A DNA stretch of 61,648 nt from an uncultured Bacteroides sp. (lineage in GTDB: Bacteria > Bacteroidota > Bacteroidia > Bacteroidales > UBA932). The notes beneath the pieces were generated by a model that was given only the letters and a program-made list of their open reading frames with translations, had not been told where the DNA came from and did no database searches. The DNA lies in assembly GCA_900546925.1 (NCBI GenBank), contig UREV01000013.1, positions 1 through 61,648 on the forward strand. Direction: 5' to 3'. The first letter of the stretch is position 1, and each line of letters starts with the position of its first letter. This document shows, in pieces, positions 14,884 to 24,509 of the stretch. The translations under genes were made by a program, and so were the position numbers.

Positions 14884-16344
14884 TTAGAAATACTTTTTCT
14901 CTCTGTGGTCAAGTGCCAGGAAAATGGCCAACATTATGGTGAAAGCCCACAACGACGACCCTCCATAACTCATGAACGGAAGAGGAATGCCTATAACCGG
15001 CATGATTCCTATGGTCATACCTATGTTAATAAACAGGTGCATGAACAGGCAGCTTGCAAAGCAATACCCATAAATCCTCGTAAAACTCTCCCTGCTCCGT
15101 TCCGCATCTTTCATTATTTGCAGAATAATTGCTACGTAAAGTCCGATTACGATAACACATCCGAGGAAACCCCATTCTTCGCCGACAGTACAGAAAATAA
15201 AGTCGGTACTCTGCTCCGGTACGAAACCATAAGTGGTCTGAGTGCCATTCATATACCCTTTTCCGAACATGCCCCCCGACCCGATGGCGATCATCGACTG
15301 ATTGACATTGTAACCTACGCCTGACGGATCTTCCTTCATGCCGAGAAGTACCTCGATACGCTTCCTCTGATGATCCTGAAGTATATTGTTGAAAATAAAA
15401 TCTGCTGAAAAAATCATCGTCATCCCCACAGCGAAAGACAGAATGGATATCTGCGAGAACAGATTCCGTGTCTTAAATGCGCGCCAAATGATGAATGGCA
15501 GTGCTATCCCTGTGATTGCCAATAGAATATGCATAGGCTTGATCTCCATGAGGACCTCCCAGCTCTCGCCCTTCGCCTCCTGAAGGAGTCCCCAGAGTCC
15601 CGGCACGAATGCCATAGCTGTCAGGGTCAATGCCCATATCACGATCCAATGCCATATCTTCTTGGAGTTCAGTGCATTGCAGAATGAAATAATTCCTATA
15701 AGGACCAATGCTGCCGTATAAGGGGATGCTGTCAATGTCAATATGAATATGAGTATGGCGACTCCTATCATGAAGATAAGCCATCCTGAAAGGCCTTCGC
15801 GGTAAAGAACGAAAATGAATCCGACATAGACAAGTGCCGAACCGGTCTCACTCTCTGCCAGGATAATCAGCATTGGCAGAGCCAACAGCAGAGCTACTGT
15901 GATGAAATCCTTTAACTTGGTGATTTTGAATCCCGAACGGCTCATTACGAAAGCCAGCAGAAGGGACGTTGTAATCTTCGAAACCTCAGCAGGTTGGAAC
16001 CGTACAGGTCCGAAAGCGAACCACGATCGTGAACCCTTGACTTCCACGCCGAGGAAAATCACGGCGACCAACAGCCCTATCACTATGAAATACAGCACGA
16101 AAGCTCCGCTGTCCCATAAGTTCGGACTTATCACGAACATAATCAGCCCTCCGAGTCCGAATGATGTCAGCATCCATATGAACTGTTTGCCGCTGTTGGC
16201 ACTGAAGTCGAATATTCCGGAGACATCATTCCCATGGATGGATGCATAGATATTGATCCACCCTATGAAAACCAGAAGCAGGTAAAGTATTACCAGCTTC
16301 CAGTCATATGACTGACCGATGCTTCTTCCGTTATATCCTTCCAT
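14884..16344 (-). CDS. rodA: Peptidoglycan polymerase RodA
   Basis: A SEDS-family glycosyltransferase that polymerises glycan strands for side-wall elongation, acting with PBP2. It has about ten membrane segments over 486 residues. Family motifs include FQPAEVSKI near residue 123 (Glu and Lys in the conserved stretch), ESETGSAL, EQSTDFIF and GIPLPFMSYGGSS near the end. It starts 13 bp after mrdA, last in the mreB-mreC-mreD-mrdA-rodA order. The protein is somewhat longer than the E. coli one (370), with extra loop sequence around residues 250-290. Confidence 0.95.
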   Translation of the reverse strand: MEGYNGRSIGQSYDWKLVILYLLLVFIGWINIYASIHGNDVSGIFDFSANSGKQFIWMLTSFGLGGLIMFVISPNLWDSGAFVLYFIVIGLLVAVIFLGVEVKGSRSWFAFGPVRFQPAEVSKITTSLLLAFVMSRSGFKITKLKDFITVALLLALPMLIILAESETGSALVYVGFIFVLYREGLSGWLIFMIGVAILIFILTLTASPYTAALVLIGIISFCNALNSKKIWHWIVIWALTLTAMAFVPGLWGLLQEAKGESWEVLMEIKPMHILLAITGIALPFIIWRAFKTRNLFSQISILSFAVGMTMIFSADFIFNNILQDHQRKRIEVLLGMKEDPSGVGYNVNQSMIAIGSGGMFGKGYMNGTQTTYGFVPEQSTDFIFCTVGEEWGFLGCVIVIGLYVAIILQIMKDAERSRESFTRIYGYCFASCLFMHLFINIGMTIGIMPVIGIPLPFMSYGGSSLWAFTIMLAIFLALDHREKKYF

Positions 16345-16357
16345 ATCCCGTAAGATG

Positions 16358-18199
16358 TTAATAAGTACGGACTCTGGACATGAGGTTTCCGTCCAAAACC
16401 CTTTGTTCCAGAGGTTTGCGTTTCTCGTCGATCGTACCGTTCAGATACTTCTCCACCAGAAGCGAGGCGATAGGGCAGGCCCATGTCGCACCGAAACCTC
16501 CATTTTCTATATAAGCGGCCACTGCGATTTTCGGATTCTCCTTAGGCGCGAAGCAGATGAACACGGAGTTGTCCGCGCCACGTGGATTCTGTGCAGTTCC
16601 TGTCTTTCCGCAGATATCCAGCCCCGGTACTGCAGCGATGCTGGCTGTTCCACCTGAACCGAATCCGCTGTTTACCGCCCTCCACATTCCGTCTATTACT
16701 TGGTAGAAGTGGGTAGTATCTACCAGTGTATATTGTCTTTCTTTATATTTCTGGTCTATCTTCAGCGAATCGGAGTCTTTTATGATATGCGGTATGTAAT
16801 AATGACCGCGGTTCGCCATGATAGCACACATATTGGCTATCTGAAGCGGGGTAGCACCGATTTCTCCTTGTCCGATGGAAATGGAAATGACCGTAGTGAA
16901 CTTCCATCCTCCCTTTCCGTAAATCTTGTTGTAATACGCTGAGGTAGGGATAGTTCCACCCAACTCAGAAGGGAAATCGCTCCCTAATTTATGACCGAAT
17001 CCGAAACTTTCCAAATATTCATGCCATTTGTCCAACGCTTCTCCCGGACCCTTGTATTTCTTGTTCTCCAAGATGTTCTTCATCACGTAGCAGAAATATC
17101 CGTTGCAGGACATCATGATAGCTTCTTCCAAGTTAAGCGGAGATCTATGTGCATGGCATCCCAGTTTGTGGCTGCCGAAGTAGTAACCTTTGTTGCAAGG
17201 GTATGTGTATTCAGGTTTCAGGACCCCTTCCTGAAGTCCGATCAGTCCGTTCACGAGTTTGAAAACGGAGCCTGGAGGGTATGGCGCCTGTACTGCTCTG
17301 TTGAACATCGGCTTGTGCGGGTCGCTTACTATTTCAGTATAGTGTTTACCGATATCGGCAAGCATTTCCACGTCGATTCCAGGGCTGGAAACCATGGTAA
17401 GAATCTCGCCGGTGGAAGGTTCTATCGCCACGAGACTGCCTACCTTATTCTGCATCAGAAGCTGTCCATATTGCTGTAAATCAGCATCTATAGTCGTTAC
17501 GATATCTTTTCCTGGAACGGCTTCCTGGTCCATTTCACCGTCTCTGTATTTGTCTTCTATCTGGTTATGGGAATTGCGCAGATAAATGTGATATCCTTTT
17601 TTCCCTCTGAGTTCTTTTTCCCTGGCCGCTTCTATACCTGTCTTTCCCGCATAGTCGCCGGGACGATATTCACCGGGATGGCGTTTTATGTAGGACTGGT
17701 CGACTTCCGACACGTAGCCGAGAAGGTTACCTCCGGCATTGACAGGATAATCTCGAATGCTTCGGACTTGTCCCTTGAATCCCTTGAACTTGTATTGGAT
17801 TTCGGCGAACTTCATGTAGGTTTCCGGCGGTATCTGCTTGAGCATCACCATGGACTGGTATCCGATTCTTTTGCGGTTCTTGCGGTATTCCGCCATTTTT
17901 CCGCGCAGGAACTCCGGCGTGATGTTCAGGGCATCTGCGAGCAGTAATGTGTCGAATGGTTCGACTTCCTTAGGGGTTACGAGAATATCGTATGCGACCT
18001 TGTTTCCGACGATAATCTTTCCGTTGCGGTCGTAGATGATGCCTCGGGTCGGGTATATGATGTCATACACCATCGAGTTGTTCGATGCGTTGATCTTGTA
18101 CTTGTCATCAAGAATCTGTATCGCGAACAACTTGGCTATCAGAACGCATGCCATCAGGCAAAGCCCGATTTTCAACTTTCTGTATCTGCTGAAGCCCAT
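16358..18199 (-). CDS. mrdA: Penicillin-binding protein 2
   Basis: Transpeptidase that crosslinks side-wall peptidoglycan with RodA. It has one N-terminal membrane helix, a PBP dimerisation domain (YPTRGIIYDRNG) and a transpeptidase domain with GSVFK (SxxK), SCN (SxN) and GKTGTAQ (KTG). I chose the ATG at 18199, which follows mreD's stop with an AGAGGA purine tract upstream; an in-frame ATG at 18214 would overlap mreD by 14 bp. About 613 residues, usual for the family. Confidence 0.94.
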   Translation of the reverse strand: MGFSRYRKLKIGLCLMACVLIAKLFAIQILDDKYKINASNNSMVYDIIYPTRGIIYDRNGKIIVGNKVAYDILVTPKEVEPFDTLLLADALNITPEFLRGKMAEYRKNRKRIGYQSMVMLKQIPPETYMKFAEIQYKFKGFKGQVRSIRDYPVNAGGNLLGYVSEVDQSYIKRHPGEYRPGDYAGKTGIEAAREKELRGKKGYHIYLRNSHNQIEDKYRDGEMDQEAVPGKDIVTTIDADLQQYGQLLMQNKVGSLVAIEPSTGEILTMVSSPGIDVEMLADIGKHYTEIVSDPHKPMFNRAVQAPYPPGSVFKLVNGLIGLQEGVLKPEYTYPCNKGYYFGSHKLGCHAHRSPLNLEEAIMMSCNGYFCYVMKNILENKKYKGPGEALDKWHEYLESFGFGHKLGSDFPSELGGTIPTSAYYNKIYGKGGWKFTTVISISIGQGEIGATPLQIANMCAIMANRGHYYIPHIIKDSDSLKIDQKYKERQYTLVDTTHFYQVIDGMWRAVNSGFGSGGTASIAAVPGLDICGKTGTAQNPRGADNSVFICFAPKENPKIAVAAYIENGGFGATWACPIASLLVEKYLNGTIDEKRKPLEQRVLDGNLMSRVRTY

Positions 18200-18200
18200 A

Positions 18201-18710
18201 TTATTTCCTCTCATTTGGATCCAGCATCTGAGCCATTATCAGCGATAAGGCAGATCCTGTAATCAGTGACAATACGAATCTCAGTATGTTGAACATCGCA
18301 GGTCTTGCCGATGCTCCGTCTGCCCAAATGTAAATGAAAAGGAAAATGCTCTGTGCTATGACAATAGCCGGAAGCATGGCGCTGACTCCATGTTTTTTCA
18401 TGGAGATGTCTTCACCGGATGCTATGATTTCTTTTCCGATGATCATATCGAATATCCATCTTCTTGCTCCTGCTACAGGCACGAGAGCGAGAGCATTGAT
18501 CCCGACGATTCCTTCAGCGAGGAAGTCCACGGTGAGGCCGGTGGCGAAGGCGATCAGCATGGCCGAACTCGGGCCAATCTTCGTAGGCATGCATAAGATG
18601 GCGCATGGAAGGAGGCTCAGCGTAATGTATGCGGTCACGTGGAAGTAATTGCAAATCAGCAATTGCACTCCCACGATAATCAGATACATTATGAAGTAAT
18701 TCTGTTTCAT
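18201..18710 (-). CDS. mreD: Rod shape-determining protein MreD
   Basis: A 169-residue inner-membrane protein with five or six hydrophobic segments, part of the elongasome with MreB and MreC. Sequence identity in this family is weak; the call rests on size, hydropathy (FATGLTVDFLAEGIVGINAL) and position between mreC and mrdA. Its ATG overlaps the mreC stop by 4 bp, suggesting translational coupling. Confidence 0.9.
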   Translation of the reverse strand: MKQNYFIMYLIIVGVQLLICNYFHVTAYITLSLLPCAILCMPTKIGPSSAMLIAFATGLTVDFLAEGIVGINALALVPVAGARRWIFDMIIGKEIIASGEDISMKKHGVSAMLPAIVIAQSIFLFIYIWADGASARPAMFNILRFVLSLITGSALSLIMAQMLDPNERK

Positions 18711-19555
18711 TTCCGGACCTCTTCTGTTTTTCCTTCCGCCAGGTCTGTTATTTCGTTTATATTATTGTTGTGTACGATGGTTACGTATCTTAAAGCGGAA
18801 TACTCCTGGAACAGTTTGATTTTCACTTCGTAAGTGGCACCGTTTACGATTTTGGTTTCTCCTGTCGTGCCGAGAGGGATGTCTGCCGGGAAGATGGATG
18901 AGTAGCCGCTTGTGTAGACAGTGTCTCCGGGCTCGAATTTGTACTGGAGCGGGATTTCACGTAACAGCGCCCCATTTTTTCCGTCCCAGACCATCGGTCC
19001 TGCGGCTCCGTCATCTCCGATACGTGCGCTTATGCTCAGCTCGGTGTTGAGGAACGATATCGCATAGGAATAGTGGCGGCTTACGGCATCCACGATACCG
19101 ACTACGCCTTCACTGGTTATGATGCCGGACTGAGGTTTCACGCCGTCTTCGGATCCTTTCCCGATAATCAGGTAGTTGTGCTGCTTGTTCAGGCTGTTCT
19201 TGACCACGGTGGCAGGCATGTATGAGAATCCGTCAGATGCGGTACCGATGGTGTGGTAACTGCTGCTGAGTTCGTCCAGTTTCATGCTGTCCTTCATCAC
19301 TTTCCACTCGGCCAACTCTTTGTTCAGGCGGAATATTTCCTCTGACAGTCTCTTGTTTTCGCTGGCGAGAGAGAAGTAATGCTTTACCGATTCCGTGACG
19401 CCCCAGCCGTATCCCATGAAGCCATGAGCGGCTTTCGCGACGAAGAAATTCTGAAGAGAACCATTGTGTATGAGCATATTAAGTGCGGCAATCTCCAATA
19501 AGATGAAGACTGCCGTATCTGTCAATGTCCTTAATATCGTTCTCTTCCTCTGCAT
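18707..19555 (-). CDS. mreC: Rod shape-determining protein MreC
   Basis: A periplasmic scaffold of the elongasome, anchored by one N-terminal helix (about residues 11-27). A coiled coil follows (NKRLSEEIFRLNKELAEWK) and then beta-barrel domains with the conserved GSEDGVKPQSGIITSEGVVG. 282 residues, typical. It starts 5 bp after the mreB stop. Confidence 0.94.
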   Translation of the reverse strand: MQRKRTILRTLTDTAVFILLEIAALNMLIHNGSLQNFFVAKAAHGFMGYGWGVTESVKHYFSLASENKRLSEEIFRLNKELAEWKVMKDSMKLDELSSSYHTIGTASDGFSYMPATVVKNSLNKQHNYLIIGKGSEDGVKPQSGIITSEGVVGIVDAVSRHYSYAISFLNTELSISARIGDDGAAGPMVWDGKNGALLREIPLQYKFEPGDTVYTSGYSSIFPADIPLGTTGETKIVNGATYEVKIKLFQEYSALRYVTIVHNNNINEITDLAEGKTEEVRK

Positions 19556-19560
19556 TTATC

Positions 19561-20583
19561 CTATCTCTTCAGGAAGGTGCAGTTACCGACATGCTTGAGC
19601 GCGAGGCAAGTACCTCTGGCTACTGCGTGAAGCGGATCTTCTGCCACGTGGAACGGAATGTTTACTTTCTCTGAAAGACGGACATCGAGCCCTCTGAGCA
19701 GTGCGCCACCTCCTGAAAGGAAGATTCCGTTTTCTACGATATCAGAGTACAACTCCGGAGGAGTCTGCTCCAATACATGCAGGATGGATGACTCGATTCT
19801 GGTGATGGATTTGTCCAGACAGTGAGCCATTTCCTGGTATGTGATCGTAGCCTCTACAGGGTGAGCTGTCATAAGGTTCGGACCTCTCACGATAAACGGA
19901 TCCGGTTCCTCCTGCAAGTTAGGGATAACAGCTCCGACTGCGATTTTAATCTTTTCTGCAGTGGTCTCACCGATACGGATGTTATGCTGCTGTCTCAGGT
20001 AAGTCTGGATATCGTTGGTGAACACGTCACCTGCGATTCGGATACTGTCCTGAATTACGATACCGCCCAATGAGATGACAGCGATTTCTGTAGTTCCGCC
20101 TCCTATGTCGACAACCATGCTTCCCTTCGGCGCCTCGACTTCGAGTCCGATACCGAGAGCAGCTGCCATAGGCTCTGAAATTAGATATACATCACGTCCT
20201 CCCGCATGTTCTGCCGAGTCTCTGACGGCTCTGATTTCCACCTCAGTACTGCCTGAAGGAATACCTACCACGAGTCGGAGGTTAGGTGAGAACAATGATT
20301 TTCTTTTGCTGTTTACCTGCTTGATAAATCCGCGGATCATCATCTCTGCGGCGTTGAAGTCAGCGATAACGCCGTCTTTCAGCGGTCTGATGGTCCGGAT
20401 GCCAGGTTGCTCACGTTCATGCATAAGTTTAGCCTTATGTCCAAGAGCAAGGCATTTCCCTGAACTACTGTCGATTGCGACAATACTTGGCTCGTCCAGA
20501 ACGATCTTGTCATTCTGAAAAATGACCGTATTGGCGGTTCCTAAGTCCATCGCCAATTCCTGAGTCAAGAATGAAAAACCCAT
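19561..20583 (-). CDS. mreB: Actin-like shape protein MreB
   Basis: Forms membrane-associated filaments that direct the cell-wall elongation machinery. Motifs of the actin fold: phosphate-1 DLGTANT (near residue 13), phosphate-2 DIGGGTTEI, SEPMAAALG, and the adenosine motif GIFLSGGGALL. From the ATG at 20583 it is 340 residues, matching the family. A longer frame reaches back to 21240, but that part is antisense to ispD. It begins the shape operon and is divergent from ispD. Confidence 0.96.
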   Translation of the reverse strand: MGFSFLTQELAMDLGTANTVIFQNDKIVLDEPSIVAIDSSSGKCLALGHKAKLMHEREQPGIRTIRPLKDGVIADFNAAEMMIRGFIKQVNSKRKSLFSPNLRLVVGIPSGSTEVEIRAVRDSAEHAGGRDVYLISEPMAAALGIGLEVEAPKGSMVVDIGGGTTEIAVISLGGIVIQDSIRIAGDVFTNDIQTYLRQQHNIRIGETTAEKIKIAVGAVIPNLQEEPDPFIVRGPNLMTAHPVEATITYQEMAHCLDKSITRIESSILHVLEQTPPELYSDIVENGIFLSGGGALLRGLDVRLSEKVNIPFHVAEDPLHAVARGTCLALKHVGNCTFLKR

Positions 20584-20642
20584 ATTTTCTGTTACAAATT
20601 TTCCGTTAAACAATAATTTCCGTAAAAATACGAAAAAAAAGT

Positions 20643-20650
20643 TAAATTTG
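20643..20650 (+). promoter_or_regulatory. -7 box of ispD
   Basis: TAAATTTG matches TAnnTTTG and sits 26 bp before the ispD ATG at 20677. Confidence 0.55.
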
Positions 20651-20676
20651 CTGCATATATCTTGACTTCTAACATC

Positions 20677-21393
20677 ATGAATAATAAAAACTACGTTATA
20701 ATCATGGCTGCCGGGCATGGCACAAGAATGGGCTCTAAACTTCCGAAACAGTTCATGTCTCTCGGAGGAAAGGCGATTCTCCAAAGGACCATCATGAAGT
20801 TCGCCGACGCCTGTCCGGGGATCAGGATTATAACGGTCCTTCCGCCTGACGGAGAGTACGAAAAGTGGTGGAAGGATTACTGTATCAGAGTGAATTTTTC
20901 CTGCCCGCAAATCATCGTCCGCGGAGGAATCACCAGGTTCCATTCGGTGAAGGCTGCTCTCGCTAAAGTCCCTGACGGAGCGATAGTTGCGATCCATGAT
21001 GGGGTTAGGCCAATGCTGACGAGGGAGATGATCAGAACGATGTTCGGCAGCATTGACACGGACCCGGATTGTCACGCGTTGATCCCGGTACTCCCCAGCA
21101 TTGACACTCTCAAAAAACTTACGCGCGACAGCGGCGGAAACTTGGTGAGTTCGGGCGAGGGGGTCGACAGGTCGGAGATTTTCGGTGCGCAGACGCCTCA
21201 GATTTTCCGGTCGGAGGAGATTAAGGCGGCTTATTCGCAACCTTATGACACGTTGTTCACGGATGATGCTTCTGTGGCGGAGAAATATAAAATACCTCTC
21301 ACTTTCTGCGAAGGTGAGAGGCTTAATTTCAAGATAACGTCTCCGGAAGATATGGTTCTTGCGGAAGCGGTTTTGGGGCTGAAAACCAGGTAA
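20677..21393 (+). CDS. ispD: 2-C-methyl-D-erythritol 4-phosphate cytidylyltransferase
   Basis: Third step of the MEP isoprenoid pathway: CTP plus MEP gives CDP-ME. The N-terminal AAGHGTRMGSKLPKQF is the CTP-binding loop; later come HDGVRP, DRSEIFGAQTPQ, TDDAS and KITSPED, all diagnostic. The ATG at 20677 begins MNNKNYVIIMAAG. 238 residues. Its stop abuts the convergent Lrp gene. Confidence 0.95.
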   Translation: MNNKNYVIIMAAGHGTRMGSKLPKQFMSLGGKAILQRTIMKFADACPGIRIITVLPPDGEYEKWWKDYCIRVNFSCPQIIVRGGITRFHSVKAALAKVPDGAIVAIHDGVRPMLTREMIRTMFGSIDTDPDCHALIPVLPSIDTLKKLTRDSGGNLVSSGEGVDRSEIFGAQTPQIFRSEEIKAAYSQPYDTLFTDDASVAEKYKIPLTFCEGERLNFKITSPEDMVLAEAVLGLKTR

Positions 21394-21903
21394 TTATTTC
21401 TCGTCGTCCTTTGTGGATCCGGAGAAACTGGTGCTGTTGTAATCATTTACCCAAACCTGACGGTCGATGGCTTCATCCAGAGCTATCATGGTGTCGGTGG
21501 CCTGGATGTAAGGGATTTTCTGGATAGTGTTCAGCAGGATTTCCATCAGGTGGTCATTGTCGAAGCAGTAGATTTTTACGAGAAGGGCATATTTTCCTGT
21601 AACGAAATGACATTCCACGACTTCAGGAATTTTCCTCAAGTTGGCTACGACTTCGTTGTATTTTTCTGCTTCTGAGAGAGATACACTGATGAAAGCGCAG
21701 ACGTTCAGACCGATGGCCTGAGGCTTGACCAGGAGTCTGGATCCTGTTATCACTCCGTTCATTTCCAAACGGCGTACTCTCTGGTGTATGGCTGCACCTG
21801 ATACTCCGCATTCGCGTGCGATTTCCAAAAATGGCATTCTTGCGTTCTTTACGAGAAATGATAAAATCTTCTGGTCTGTCTGGTCTATGTTATACTTGGT
21901 CAT
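21394..21903 (-). CDS. Lrp/AsnC-family transcriptional regulator
   Basis: A 169-residue regulator with an N-terminal HTH (DQKILSFLVKNARMPFLEIARECGVSGAAIHQRV) named here by its ends, IDQTDQKIL and AIHQRVRRLE, and a C-terminal ligand-binding RAM domain (CHFVTGKYALLVKIYC). Such proteins sense amino acids and bind DNA as octamers or larger. The ligand is unknown. It is monocistronic with a promoter box at 21967-21974. Confidence 0.9.
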   Translation of the reverse strand: MTKYNIDQTDQKILSFLVKNARMPFLEIARECGVSGAAIHQRVRRLEMNGVITGSRLLVKPQAIGLNVCAFISVSLSEAEKYNEVVANLRKIPEVVECHFVTGKYALLVKIYCFDNDHLMEILLNTIQKIPYIQATDTMIALDEAIDRQVWVNDYNSTSFSGSTKDDEK

Positions 21904-21966
21904 AGCTTACAATTTTTAACTGTCCTTGGACTTAAAGTTAATTGGTTGTTTTCTTGTCCACTGTCA

Positions 21967-21974
21967 CAAAAATA
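21967..21974 (-). promoter_or_regulatory. -7 box of the Lrp gene
   Basis: Plus-strand CAAAAATA reads TATTTTTG on the minus strand, 63 bp upstream of the start at 21903. Confidence 0.45.
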
Positions 21975-21989
21975 GAGTTTTTTTTGATA

Positions 21990-22048
21990 AAAAAACGATT
22001 TCCGAGCATTTTTCTTTACAATTCGTAATAAAAAAACTCGGAAATCGT
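21990..22048 (-). terminator. topA terminator
   Basis: A perfect 12-bp stem: ACGATTTCCGAG (21995-22006) and CTCGGAAATCGT (22037-22048). On the minus strand it is followed by a run of T, placed 38 bp after the topA stop. Confidence 0.8.
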
Positions 22049-22085
22049 CTAAGAATTTCAATTTAAATACAAATTTTAATGAATT

Positions 22086-24404
22086 TTATTTTGCACTTGT
22101 CTTTCTCTTGAATCCGCGCTTGGTCGGTTCTGAAGTGGAAATTATCTCTTTGCACTTCTCTTCTGTAAGTGAAGAAACTTCCGTACCCTTAGGAATCTTG
22201 AAGTTTTTGCCGTCATGCTTGATATAAGGGCCATATCGGCCATTTATAATCTGAATGTCACTGTCCTTATACTCTGCCATGATGGTGTTTGCGGCGGTCT
22301 TGCTCTCGCTTTCGGTGATGGCTGCAATGCAGTCCTCAAGGGTGACTTTCAGAGGGTCTGTACCCCTCGGCAGTGAGACGTTCTTTTCTCCATATTTAAG
22401 GTATGGTCCGAACCTTCCTTTGGTGGCGATGATATCGATTCCGTTGTATTGGCCGATAACCTTAGGCAGAAGGAATAATTTGGCAGCCTCTTCCAGGGTT
22501 ATGCTCTCAATGAGCTGCCCCGGTGCGAGGTGTGCATACTGTTTCTTCTCGCCGTCACCCTTCTGGATGTAAGGGCCATATTGACCGAACTTTGCGATAA
22601 GCATTTCGCCATCAGAAGGATCCTTGCCCAGTTCTCTGGAAACATGATTATATTCCTTGTCTCCAAGGACCTCCTCTACCTTATGGTGGAAAGGCGAGTA
22701 AAAGTCAGAGATGACTTTATTCCATACCAGGTCACCATCAGCGATTTTGTCGAAGTCCTTCTCGACATTCGCTGTGAAGTCATAACCGAGAATAGTGTGG
22801 AAATTCTTTACAAGATAATCAGTTACGATCATGCCTATCTCCTGTGGCAGAAGTTTTCCCTTCTCTGCGCCGACAGTCTCTGTTTTCGCGCTCTCTGTAA
22901 TCTTGCCGTTCTTCATCGCAAGGCATGTCACTGGAATCTTCTCACCCTCTTTGTCACCTTTCACGATATAACCGCGGCCGGTGGTAAGAGTAGAAATGGT
23001 AGGAGCATATGTGGACGGACGTCCGATACCGAGTTCCTCAAGCTTCTTCACGAGCGTTGCCTCAGAATATCTGGATGGTGGCGCTGTGAATTTGCAGTCC
23101 GCTGTAAAGCCGAGCGCCGTCATGGAATCTCCCACGTGAAGTTCCGGAAGCAATACCTCTGCCTCCTCCTGGGCATCGTCCTGACTTTCCATATATACTT
23201 TCAGGAACCCGTCGAAAACCACCTGTGTAGCCTGTACCGTAAATTTCTCTTCGCGCTTGTCTGAAGCGATCTTTATATCGGTCTTAAGAACCTTGGCGTC
23301 AGCCATTTGCGATGCGATAGTGCGTTTCCAAATCAGGTTGTAAAGCTTCTGCTCCTGAGCTGTTCCCTCGATTTCCGTATTCTCGATATAAGTAGGTCTG
23401 ATGGCCTCGTGAGCCTCCTGAGCGCCCTTAGCTTTGGTCTTGTACTGACGAGGCTTAGAATATTCCTCGCCGAACGCACCTATAATATATTTCTTCGATG
23501 TCCCGAGAGCCAGGCTGGACAAGTTAGTCGAGTCGGTTCTCATGTAAGTGATGAGTCCGCGCTCGTAAAGGCTCTGCGCGATCCTCATGGTCAGGCTGAC
23601 CGGGAACCTGAGTTTCCTCGCCGCCTCCTGCTGGAGTGTCGATGTCGTGAAAGGCGCAGCCGGAGTTCTGACTCCATCTTTTTTGTCAATGCTGCTGATG
23701 CAGAATTTTGCGTCTTTGCTGTCCTCCAGGAACTGTCTTGCCTCATCCAGGTCATGCAGTCTTCTGTCGAGGGTAGCATTGACCTTTACACCGGCAGCAG
23801 TATTCTCCGGATGGAACGTGCCGTCTACCTTATAATATTGTTCTCTCTGGAATCCGATGATTTCCCTTTCGCGGTCCACTACGAGTCTGAGCGCGACACT
23901 CTGTACACGTCCTGCAGAGAGCTTCGGCTGAATCTTTCTCCAGAGCACAGGGGAAAGTTCGAATCCTACAAGTCTGTCCAGAACACGACGTGCCTGCTGG
24001 GCATCCACGAGATTCATGTCGATGCTTCTTGGATTTTCTATGGCACGCAGAATCGCATCTTTCGTGATTTCATGGAAGACGATTCTCTTGGTGTCTTTTT
24101 TCTGTAGTCCGAGAGTTTCATAGAGATGCCATGAAATAGCTTCTCCCTCCCGGTCTTCATCGGATGCAAGCCACACGGTCTGTGCATCGTCTGCCAACTT
24201 CTTCAGCTCGGAAACGACTTTTTTCTTGTCGGCCGGAATGACATATTCAGGAGCGAACCCGTTCTCCACATCCACACTTAACTTCTTGTCCTGTAGGTCT
24301 CTGATATGGCCAAAACTTGGTTTGACGATATAATCTTTTCCCAGGAATTTCTGGATAGTCCCCGCTTTTGCAGGAGACTCCACAATTACAAGGTTACCGT
24401 TCAT
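22086..24404 (-). CDS. topA: DNA topoisomerase I
   Basis: Type IA topoisomerase that relaxes negative supercoils. The TOPRIM domain opens with VIVESPAKA and has SDEDREGEAI. The catalytic Tyr is in GLITYMRTDST near residue 295. PKLSAGRVQSVALR is also conserved. The C-terminus has three GR(Y/F)GPY repeats (topoisomerase C-terminal repeats) rather than Cys4 zinc fingers, as in many Bacteroidota. 772 residues. Confidence 0.96.
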   Translation of the reverse strand: MNGNLVIVESPAKAGTIQKFLGKDYIVKPSFGHIRDLQDKKLSVDVENGFAPEYVIPADKKKVVSELKKLADDAQTVWLASDEDREGEAISWHLYETLGLQKKDTKRIVFHEITKDAILRAIENPRSIDMNLVDAQQARRVLDRLVGFELSPVLWRKIQPKLSAGRVQSVALRLVVDREREIIGFQREQYYKVDGTFHPENTAAGVKVNATLDRRLHDLDEARQFLEDSKDAKFCISSIDKKDGVRTPAAPFTTSTLQQEAARKLRFPVSLTMRIAQSLYERGLITYMRTDSTNLSSLALGTSKKYIIGAFGEEYSKPRQYKTKAKGAQEAHEAIRPTYIENTEIEGTAQEQKLYNLIWKRTIASQMADAKVLKTDIKIASDKREEKFTVQATQVVFDGFLKVYMESQDDAQEEAEVLLPELHVGDSMTALGFTADCKFTAPPSRYSEATLVKKLEELGIGRPSTYAPTISTLTTGRGYIVKGDKEGEKIPVTCLAMKNGKITESAKTETVGAEKGKLLPQEIGMIVTDYLVKNFHTILGYDFTANVEKDFDKIADGDLVWNKVISDFYSPFHHKVEEVLGDKEYNHVSRELGKDPSDGEMLIAKFGQYGPYIQKGDGEKKQYAHLAPGQLIESITLEEAAKLFLLPKVIGQYNGIDIIATKGRFGPYLKYGEKNVSLPRGTDPLKVTLEDCIAAITESESKTAANTIMAEYKDSDIQIINGRYGPYIKHDGKNFKIPKGTEVSSLTEEKCKEIISTSEPTKRGFKRKTSAK

Positions 24405-24475
24405 GGTATATTCGTTTTTTTGTTAAAGAACTGCAAAGTAAGGAACAAATCAGGATATTTTCCAAATTTTCTGTG

Positions 24476-24483
24476 TAATTTTG
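24476..24483 (+). promoter_or_regulatory. -7 box of the mrcA-ddl-prmC operon
   Basis: TAATTTTG matches TAnnTTTG, 26 bp upstream of the mrcA ATG at 24510. Confidence 0.55.
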
Positions 24484-24509
24484 TCATTTTGAACGAGAGA
24501 TATATAATT

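Noticed and set aside
19561..21240. MreB reading frame extended by 219 codons upstream of 20583
   Set aside because: The extra part is antisense to ispD, Arg-rich and unlike MreB; MGFSFLTQELAMDLGTANT at 20583 is the conserved start.
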